Positions 55,990-64,000 of a DNA stretch of 64,000 nucleotides are shown piece after piece (position 1 is the first letter of the stretch; each line of letters opens with the position of its first letter). Origin of the DNA: Hexactinellida sp. DTS-2022 (Eukaryota; Porifera; Hexactinellida); assembly GCA_028753945.1 (NCBI GenBank), contig JAPNXP010000014.1:2170001-2234000 (forward strand). Direction: 5' to 3'. The notes under the pieces were generated by a model. It was not told where the DNA came from and ran no database searches. It saw only the letters and a list, made by a program, of their open reading frames with translations. The position numbers were made by a program, and so were the translations under genes.

Positions 55990-57165
55990 ATAATTATTAC
56001 AAGTTAAATCAATATAATTATTACAAGTTGAACAATATAATTAGGTTCAACAGTTTTACTTATTCTGAAGTGTGAGGAATTAGAGGAGATTGGCCTAGTC
56101 CAAATTGAACATTTGTGGTTTGCCAAAAGGTGTATAATTAATTATCTATCCAAATATGTATATTTTATTAATCGATGTATTATAAATATATATATTTCAT
56201 AATATGACCATATGTTGTGTCTATCCATTTAAAATTATAACTGGGGAATGGATGTGGGGGGGGGGGCAATTCAAATTTTGCCCCCAAGCTTCTCCACTTT
56301 TAGAGGTTGCACTTGCGTTTACAATCCCGGACTATTTTAACAATCCCGGGATTTCGGAATCTGATTTTTCAATCCCGGGATCCCGGGATTAGAAATATAT
56401 TTTAATAATTTATTGTCATGAGTATAAAAATACAGTAAATTTACAGACAACTCCCAGTTATAACGAAGCCGGATATTATATCTAGCATTTTGATGAATGA
56501 TTTAATTAAAAATTAATGAATATTTAATTAAGATGAGCAAATATTGAATTATTTTTCTTTCTTAATTAAAATTATTTACCCCCCCCTTATTAAATATTAA
56601 TACACTATACTATTATGTTTCAATTCGAATTTGGAAGAAATTCTTAAAAATTTCCCGGGTGGCCTTGTGCCTACTTCTTCCAGAAAGTTATTATGCTAGA
56701 TACGATGCTAAATTTTTTATCGTTTAGTTTATATTTTGATCTATGCAACCCAGGCTTTATTCCAAACAAAATTTTCCTCGTGCCTAGATTTAGTTTGAGC
56801 TCGCTCACACGAGCCTAAATTACTAATTTTGTATTAAGTCTATGGGAGCATCTCTCGATTTTCGCGCGCCTATCAAAATTTCCTTCCAAATTTACGCGGC
56901 ACCAGGCGCATTGCATACGTCTGGATGAAACCCTGAATCCCCGATGCATCCACGGGTGGAATAAGCTTTACAACACATTTTACAAATCTGATGGCCTAAT
57001 CGTCATGAAATGGCTTGAAATCTCAAGAAAATTCTCCATAAATTGCGAGAACTTTTGAAGATTTTTAAATCTTCTACATCTACGTAAATCTAATAAAATA
57101 AGTTACTTTCTAAAAAATTATCATTCATTTTAATCTCGCTATTTCGATTTAGTGTATTTCTTCTA
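55990..57165. other. Repeat fragments, no gene
   Basis: A fragment of the foldback arm (TATAATTATTACAAGTTGA) at 55985-56170, an AATCCCGGGAT-rich patch at about 56325-56390, and GCGCGCCTATC / GGATGAAACCCTG repeat sequence at about 56850-56935. Confidence 0.45.
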
Positions 57166-57169
57166 GTAA

Positions 57170-57840
57170 AACCCAGTTCTATAATCGTTCTTTTGGACTT
57201 CCGGCCTGCCGGCCGTCCGCACTCACTTGACTAGACCATTGGGAATGGAGATTTCAAATTTTGATACAAGAGATGTGCACCTCGAATCCCGAATTCTCAA
57301 TTAAATTTGTGTTCTTATCCAGTGACTCTTTTAGAATTCGAATTCTCAATTGAAAATAGATATTGTATTCTCCTAAGGATGTTCTTTCTATTTATCAATT
57401 AAAATGAATAGGTCGCTAACCAACTCTAACAATTATTTACATAAATCAGCCATCTTCTCCATATTGAAATTACTCTATAGTATACTGATACTATAGAGCA
57501 TTTTACTTTAAGCCTACTATACTGCTAGATCAGTGGTATTCAACCAGAGTTCCGCGGGATTATTGGCATACATCAGAGATCCCATCAGAGACATCAGAGT
57601 CTGAATAGTCAATCGGAAATACAATCTTTAGCAGCTTATTGACTATCAGACCACGAATAAAAGAAACTAGCGCGCTTCGCTTGCTAGGTGATGATGATGT
57701 CAATTATATTATTCAAATGAGTAACGTAAATACTAGACGTATTCCTATTTCTATTTGTAATAATTAATCATTAAATAATTAAACGTTTGAAGTCTTCACA
57801 ATTCAAACGTTAATTAAATTATATTAAACCAGGGATGGAT
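57170..57840 (-). repeat. Reverse-oriented copy of the 34465-35420 repeat
   Basis: The complement of 58600-59270 in mirrored order: GGACTTCCGGCC, TCCAGTGACTCTTT, CCATCTTCTCCATATTG, CTTCACAATTCAAACGTTAA. With 58530-59277 it forms an imperfect 2-kb inverted pair. A Helitron-type tail fragment is at about 57668-57690. Confidence 0.7.
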
Positions 57841-58530
57841 TCACCGGGGTTCAGGGGGGTTGTAGCCTCCCCCCCCAAATGGCTCAGGGGGAGTGCGAAC
57901 CCAGCCTAGTGGCATATACAGCGGGGGGCATTGGGTGTTCAAACACCCCCTCATAACTGGTTTCCAAAAGGGATATGTTGTTATTTATAATAACTAAACA
58001 GCTAAACATCTTTGGTACAACTACACAATATTACACTCCTCCTACTATGTGACAAGAATAGCTGTACATTGATGTTTTAGCGTCTAAAATTCAAAGAAAT
58101 TTCGTGGGTGGGGGGGGGGGGGGGGGGTTGCCCCCCAGATCCCTCCTTACCGTTGCTCGCTTCGCTCGCTCCAGAGCACCCTCCTCAAGATAATCTTGGA
58201 TACGCCACTACACCCCCCCCACTCAAGAATATGATAATATAATCAAAAATTACATCTAGGGACTGGCACAATTTACGAGATTGGTTGAGATAAATATATG
58301 AGAGTTCTCTTCCCTATCTTTTCTGTGAGTACTTTTGGGAACGTTGTATATCAAATATCAGGAAAAATCGTTAACTGTTGATTCATTGTGATTGTTGGTT
58401 AATTGATAGTTTAATCATTCATTATTAATTTATAGTTATGTATGAATTTAGAATAGATTTCTTTACGTATATTTAATATATTTCAACTTTCTAGAAATTT
58501 TCTTTCTCAAATGCAGTTCTTAAAAAAACC
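57840..58530. other. G/C-run repeat fragments between the inverted pair
   Basis: Runs of C and G near 57875, 58112 and 58215, with GCTCGCTTCGCTCGCTCC near 58154. No coding signal; likely a dispersed repeat. Confidence 0.35.
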
Positions 58531-59277
58531 CCTCACAGACGGGATGGGAGTGTGCTCCTTCTGATTGCACTTCCCGATTTAACTAGAATTTCAATATTCA
58601 AATTACATTTCATTTTAGTGTAATTAAATTAAATTAATGTTTGAATTGTGAAGACTTCAATTGTTTAAATTAATTAAAGATTAATTATTACAAATACGTA
58701 GAATTAGGAATACTTGTAGTATTTACGTTACTATTTGAATAATAGAATTCATTATTTGACATCATCAACAACAATGTTCCAACTTCCAAGTGTTTTCATT
58801 GCACTTGTATGAAACACATATTCACTTACAAACCAATTAATAACAGTCATTATCTATTATCTAGCAGATAGTAGGCTTATGTAATACTACTTTGTTCTAT
58901 AATCTATAGTATTCAGTATACTATAGAGTAATTACAATATGGAGAAGATGGCTGATTTATGTAAATAATCGTTAATAAAACCTAGAGTTGGTTAGCGACC
59001 TATTCATTTTAATTGATAAATAGAAAGAACATCCTTAGGAGAATACAACCCTATAATTTCAATTGATAATTCGAATTATTAAAGAGTCACTGGACCAGAA
59101 TACAAATTTCGATATAACTGATGAACAAAAGCGAAATTGAGAATTCGGGCTTCGAGGTGATCATCTTCAGGGAATTCTATATCTCCTGTCCAAATTTTAA
59201 ATCTCTATCACCAATGGTCTGCGCAGGCCATCGCGTACGGCCGGAAGTCCGATAGAGGTAAATTCAATAGTGTGCAC
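58530..59277 (+). repeat. Host repeat of P transposon 2 (left part)
   Basis: Same family as 34465-35420. Its continuation after the P transposon is 62861-62937 (TGTGCACTTATAGTATAAAACTA...AAGAAGCACACTAAAAA). Confidence 0.8.
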
Positions 59278-59772
59278 CATAGCCTACTTTAAATACAGCT
59301 GGACATGCTGCATAAACATCGAAAAAATAGGAGTCCAGTTTTATTATCTTCAGTTTAGATCTACTAAGCGTCTTACATTGTATACATTAACTATTCCCAG
59401 GTTTCAATATATGAGGAATCTTTTGCGACTACTTATAAAGTTCTCAGTAACCTTACTATGTGGTTTAGGCGCCAAATAAATGATGACGTTAGCGTATTTA
59501 AAATTGAGCATTTAGTATGGATCTTTTTACATAATGTTATATGTTATGTATTTTTCTGGTGGACATCTTTGAATTGGTTAATACCCCGCCCAACTTAGCA
59601 CACTAATTATAGAAGAATCAATGCAACTAGCCATTTTCCATAAACCATACAAAATAGGAGTCCAGTATTTTAATTATTATCGAACCACAATTGTCAACTA
59701 TTTAACTTATCTATTAGTGTATATATGGCATTTTTTGACAAGTTTTCATCTTAGTTGGTAAATTTGGTTATA

Positions 59773-59822
59773 CAGTCGATTCCGCTTAATAGAGCCACCG
59801 GTTAATAGAGAGGAGTTGACTG
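59773..59822. mobile_element. 50-bp pogo-type MITE in the leader of P transposon 2
   Basis: TA, CAGTCGATTCCGCTTAATAG ... GAGGAGTTGACTG, TA. If real it is among the shortest elements here. It could alternatively be an ancient part of the leader. Confidence 0.5.
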
Positions 59823-59886
59823 TAGTTATTTTCTGAAGCCCTTTTATTCATCTACGTATATTGATTCTTTTAGCTAGTATATTCTT

Positions 59887-62505
59887 ATGCCTAATAAATG
59901 CGCAGTTGTTGGGTGTCGCGTCGGCTATTGTGGTGGTCCTAGGAAGCCCTTATTTCACTTCCCAAAGAAAGTTTCTCTACAAGAAAGGTGGATCGTGTTT
60001 TTAAACCGAACTAGTTACTCTCCAACTTCTAATTCAACTATATGTATAGATCATTTTGAAGGAAAGTATATAGTTCAGCATCCCAACAGACCGCGGCTCG
60101 ACTATTCACTTGATCCTATTCCTTCTATTCATCCATCATCTATCCCCAAGAGTCAAAGGGTGATACCACACAAATCTAGAAAACCTCCTGTAAAAAGAAT
60201 ATATCAAGAAGATGAATTCCTTCTATTTAAAGCTAAATTCAAATTCAATACTCTGCAAGATATATCCTTATTCCTAACCAATTCAAATGAATACAAAGAA
60301 TTGAAGATAGACATCAACGAGTCTCATGTTGTAGCTTACCGTCTTAACATTCAGTCTGGGATAGTGGTGGTCAAGGAATGCATATACATCGATCGAAATT
60401 TTAATCTGCAGCTTAGCTATGATGGGATTCCCCTTCCACTCCCACCGTACATTAGGCAATCTCCTTTCTGTCAAATTCGATCACTTGACATGCTAACTAA
60501 CCTCCCCAATTATTGCCTGAATTTTTCTTCTCAGGATTATGAAATCAATGTTATAAAAGAGTTAATCAAACTTACATACTACAGTCCTAAAGGGAGACCG
60601 AAGTACTCTTCCAGTGTATTACGCTTCGCTTTACTATTGCGGTACACTTCAAACTCTGGATACAATTTCCTTAAGAAACACTTGCCTCTTCCGAGCGAAA
60701 CTCTCCTAAAAAGCCTAAAATCAAACTCTATTCAAGGTGGTAATGCTTTATCAGGATTGAGAGACAATGATCTTATTGGTAGTGATGTTGTTTTGCTACT
60801 CGATGAAATGCATCTACAACAACAGGTATTCTTATTTATGATACTTATTACCTAATACCTATACAATTTTGAGTTTAACTATATCCTTATATAGGTTCAA
60901 TTTGATGGCAAAACCATTATTGGATGTGATGGAGAGCTGGAAATGTATAAGAGCATACTCTGTTTTATGGTAATTTCTCTAAAGAAAACGATCCCGTTTA
61001 TACTAAAGGCAATACCTATTGTCAAACTATCATCAACCATTATTTCTGATGGGATTTTAAACTGCATCACTATCTTAACCCAAGCTAATTTCTATACTCG
61101 TGCTGTAATTGCTGATAATCATCGAAGTAATATCAGTGCATTCCAACGCCTGCTAAACAATTATTCGATTCAGGAGAAAAGCAATTGTATATTTAATCCA
61201 AACGATACTGTTAAACACATTTACCTGATGTTTGACACAGTACATCTTATTAAAAACATAAGAAATAATTTGTTAGCTTCTCGATATTTTAAAGTTCCTC
61301 AGAGTCACCTCTTATTCCATAATTTACCTCATACTTTCCCGGCTGGTGAAGTTCATTGGTCACGTCTACATTCAATCCATTCACTTGACAACGTACAGTC
61401 TGCACACCTTAGACTAGCTCCAAAAATAAATTACTCAGTTCTTCATCCTGGCAACAATAAACAATCTGTTCCCTTGGCATTAGCTATTTTCGAACCTACC
61501 ACAACTACGGCACTTCTCCAATACATTCCCAACGATACTGTCACGCCAGCATTTCTGAAACTCTTCTATTCATGGTGGCTGATAGTAAATGCAAAGGAAA
61601 GGTATCATCCTAATCCTGTCGGTAGCTCCTTGATATCGAATGACGATAAAATTGATTTTTTACATAAAATGAATGAGTGGCTTATCGAATGGAGAGATAC
61701 TAAACAGCTTGGTTTAACAAAACAGACATTCAATGCTCTAATTTGCACTAATAATGTTATAGCTGACTTGTGTAGTGATTTGCTAGAGAGTGGCTATCAG
61801 TTTGTTCTAACTGGAAGATTGCAAACAGATCCACTTGAAAGAAGATTTTCACTGTATCGGCGGATGAGCGGTGGCCGCTGCTTAGTTAGCTTGAAAGAAG
61901 TCTTACAATCGGAATCTATAGTCAAGGTGAAAATTTTACTCAAACAGAATTTAAAAATTGAAGATTTTGCAGTTTTATCTACAGAGAAAGAAACTGAAAT
62001 CCAACAGTTCGTTGGAGAGTTGAATATGGATAATTTTGATCATTTGCAGTTATCTGAAAGTGCAAGGCAAGTGGCTGTTTACATCGCTGGTTATATCACT
62101 AAAAAGCTGTTAAAGATTACACACTGTGACAACTGTCTTGTTCGACTGAAAGAAGATCAAGTTACAAGCCCATATGTTGATACTTTAAACAGAGGTGGAC
62201 TTAACTTACCATCAATGTCACTCTATTATTACGTCGAAGCTGCATTTTGTGTAATTGAAGCGAATCAACATGTGATTTGTAGTTCTGGTCTCCCTTTCAA
62301 AGTTTTGGCATGTAGAATTTTGGATTCATTGTATTCTGGTTGGGATTCGGAATTCTCTTGTGTCACTCACAAAGCCCATATTTGCAATATCGTCAATAAC
62401 AAAGTTGCTAACATTTACTTCTCCAATTTGTCAAAAAAGATTAGCCATACACAACGTAAGCACCAAGTTGAAGCTTTCAAGAGTCGTCAACGCCAAAAAT
62501 TATGA
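59887..62505 (+). CDS. P-element-type transposase with THAP domain, two exons, open
   Basis: Exon 1 is 59887-60825 (313 codons) and exon 2 is 60895-62505. The 69-nt intron between them starts GTATTC after CAACAG and ends TTATATAG, and both exons join on a codon boundary, giving 849 residues. Residues 1-60 form a THAP finger (C5, C10, then CIDH), followed by DPIPSIHP in place of the AVPTIF-type box. Further on: LLDEMHLQQQ at the splice (first catalytic Asp), AVIADNHRSN (second Asp region), FDTVHLIKNIRNN (GTP-binding insertion type), LQTDPLERRFSLYRRMSGG (catalytic Glu block) and CDNC near the C-terminus. P-type transposases cut and rejoin DNA at the CATAG-ended repeats in the nucleus. No stop or frameshift is visible, so it may encode an active enzyme. 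Retention of the intron would truncate it after QVFLFMILIT, resembling repressor-type forms in Drosophila P; that is inference. Confidence 0.9.
60826..60894 (+). other. 69-nt intron of P transposase 2
   Basis: GT donor at 60826 (CAG before it), AG at 60893-60894, AT-rich with CTAAT/TTAAC branch-like motifs. Contains a TAA in the reading frame (60853-60855), so splicing is required for the full protein. Confidence 0.85.
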
Positions 62506-62939
62506 ATATTATAGTATATTTTTAGAAATATACTATCTCATAACATTTAGACTGGAATTCATTGTACAGAGTGAATTAACAATATCTCTCTCTCAATTTG
62601 TTACTTACAATATATATACAGTAGTAGTTATTATATTATATTTTTGTATGTCATCATTTATTTGGCGCCTAAACCACATAGTAAGGTTACTGAGAACTTT
62701 ATAAGTAGTCGCAAAAGATTCCTCATATATTGAAACCTGGGAATAGTTAAATGTATACAATGTAAGACACTTAGTAGATCTAAACTGAAGATAATAAAAC
62801 TGGACTCCTATTTTTTCGATGTTTATGCAGCATGTCCAGCTGTATTTAAAGTAGGCTATGTGTGCACTTATAGTATAAAACTATAGTAGGACCCTACTAT
62901 AACGTTTTTTACTAGAAGAAGCACACTAAAAATGAACGT

Positions 62940-63600
62940 CCAAATACTGGCACATTTGACTCGCGGGCGCTTCCTACGGCGTCCACAATTCTAATGCCCA
63001 ACGCTGGGCATTGCACCCAGTAGCGTAGCTAAGGTTTCGGGGACCCCGGTTTAAAAGTATGTGCCGGGGCCCCCGGCCCCAATAGTTCAAATTGGATTAG
63101 TAAAATTTAAGGAGGTTCGCGGCATACATCTGGCTAAATTTGGGTTCGGAAATGGAATTTACCGAAATTTTACGAAGTACGATTGCCCAGTCAGTTTAAT
63201 GACCGTTCTTGTGACTTATTTATCTAATGTTCACTGAATCTCTACTTCAATCTCCACTTCAAATCTCTACTTCATAATTAGTATTAATTACCATGTATGG
63301 GTATGCATATTTGATTACGTCATTGAGGTTAAATCCGATGAGAAATCATTCCCAAAAGTAGTTAAGATGTTTCCAGCGTATTTGAAAACCTAAGTTTAGT
63401 TTATTCCATGACAATAGGTAATTTATTTTACGAGCAATTAGAAAGTAAACACTGGCCTGGAAATAAACTGGCAAATACTTGACTTATCTAGCTGTATAAT
63501 ATAATAGGCCATGATTGACCACATAAAGACACAACTGGTTTATATATATTTATACAAGTCCTGTACAGTATATAATTCAATGCTTATGAGTATAGTCATT
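62940..63600. other. Unassigned, with repeat fragments
   Basis: 62930-63005 matches the complement of about 16258-16330. A GGGGCCCCCGGCCCC run lies near 63066. No gene is seen. Confidence 0.35.
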
Positions 63601-63725
63601 CCCTAGACGAGGGAGCGCAGCGAGCGAGAAAATTCTTTGGGAGGTGTACAGGGATTTTGGCCAATGTACAGGGGAAAATTGGAGCCCTGTACAGGGATAT
63701 TACACAAATAGGTTGGCAGGTATGC
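63600..63725. repeat. Right end of a repeat also present near 6090-6540
   Basis: GTACAGGGATTTTGG and TGTACAGGGGAAAATTGGAG, then ATAGGTTGGCAGGTATG, match phrases at about 6130-6150, 6487-6540 and, in reverse, ATACCTGCCAACTGTACATT near 6085. Confidence 0.45.
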
Positions 63726-63726
63726 C

Positions 63727-63874
63727 AGGGGCGGCGGAAGCGGTCAGGCCGGTCAGGCCATGGCCTGACCACTTTTATAAAGTAGCCAGGCCAATAGCCT
63801 TACCACTCTTACGTCACTAGTTAGGCCGGTCAAGCCATGGCCTGACCACTTTATAACTGCTTCCGCCGGCCCTG
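63727..63874. mobile_element. Small foldback MITE, AGGGGCGGCGGAAGC ends
   Basis: AGGGGCGGCGGAAGC ... GCTTCCGCCGGCCCT with repeated GGTCAGGCCATGGCCTGACC palindromes inside. GTATGCC flanks both sides, a 7-bp match. hAT- or P-type origin is uncertain. Confidence 0.6.
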
Positions 63875-63894
63875 TATGCCTTTTGGGCCCCCGA

Positions 63895-63985
63895 GACGAA
63901 TTGGTACCATTTCGCCTACTCCCACTTTGCCTACTCCCATTTCGCCTACTAATTGTATAATAGTGCCATTTTGCCTACTCAATGG
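63895..63985 (+). repeat. Short tandem CATTTCGCCTACTCCCA units
   Basis: Four degenerate units: CATTTCGCCTACTCCCA, CTTTGCCTACTCCCA, TTTCGCCTACTAATT, CATTTTGCCTACTCAAT. Confidence 0.6.
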
Positions 63986-64000
63986 AATGCATTGTTTAAC

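Larger units (their letters stand above)
59278..62860 (+). mobile_element. P-superfamily transposon 2, apparently complete, 7-bp duplication
   Basis: Ends CATAGCCTACTTTAAATACA and TGTATTTAAAGTAGGCTATG. Inverted repeats run about 208 bp (59278-59485 with 62652-62860) and are nearly identical. TGTGCAC flanks both sides (59271-59277, 62861-62867). The unoccupied paralogue near 35345 reads AATAGTGTGCACTTATAG, confirming a single ancestral copy. It holds an open transposase gene. A 50-bp MITE (59773-59822) sits in the 5' leader. Confidence 0.93.

Overview
The window looks like a repeat-dense, AT-rich invertebrate animal genome. It contains metazoan-type DNA transposons (P, hAT, pogo, Merlin, Ginger1, Helitron-like and a possible Transib-like family), short spliceosomal introns, no operons and no bacterial signals. 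I cannot name the species. I see no convincing intact host gene. The only candidates are a GC-rich, frame-broken exon cluster at about 465-1616 (minus) and a 77-nt exon-like segment at 39309-39385 (plus). Almost everything else is transposons, their non-autonomous derivatives (MITEs, foldbacks) and satellites, often nested.

Layout. 0-16 kb: short inverted-repeat elements, a 31-bp satellite in two blocks of opposite orientation, a decayed gag-protease fragment, Helitron-like copies, a 1.07-kb palindrome (11511-12576), and several CAGT...ACTG elements flanked by TA. 15-19 kb: a 1.17-kb element with CACAGTG termini, then a large foldback family carrying near-perfect hairpins. 19-24 kb: an unidentified broken protein gene cut by a hAT MITE and a Helitron-like copy, then a 2.9-kb element with about 0.46-kb inverted arms.

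25-38.5 kb (minus strand): a decayed, multi-exon Ginger1-type transposase gene with a gypsy-like integrase and a C-terminal OTU-like protease. A pogo-type transposon (26782-33337, TA duplication) is inserted in it. That transposon holds a CACAGTG-ended element (5-bp duplication) and a hAT transposon (8-bp duplication), and the hAT is itself split by a 0.7-kb hAT MITE (8-bp duplication). This gives a four-layer insertion order.

40-56 kb: more foldback and satellite, then a second hAT transposase gene broken into pieces. A 9.4-kb element with about 0.43-kb inverted ends (46392-55778) lies inside it. That element carries a frame-broken Merlin-type transposase and hosts a P-type transposon (47794-51510) whose transposase has one in-frame stop.

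57-64 kb: an inverted pair of repeats. One copy is the target of a second P-type transposon (59278-62860), whose THAP-domain transposase reads open for 849 residues after removal of one 69-nt intron. An unoccupied paralogue of its target site lies at about 35340-35420. This element is the best candidate for a recently active, possibly still competent mobile element here.

How parts relate: the transposase genes present (P, hAT, pogo, Merlin, Ginger1) could have mobilised the short elements sharing their termini and duplication lengths: CATAG ends with P, CAGGG/CAGTG/TAGGG ends and 8-bp duplications with hAT, CAGT ends and TA with pogo. That pairing is inference from termini.
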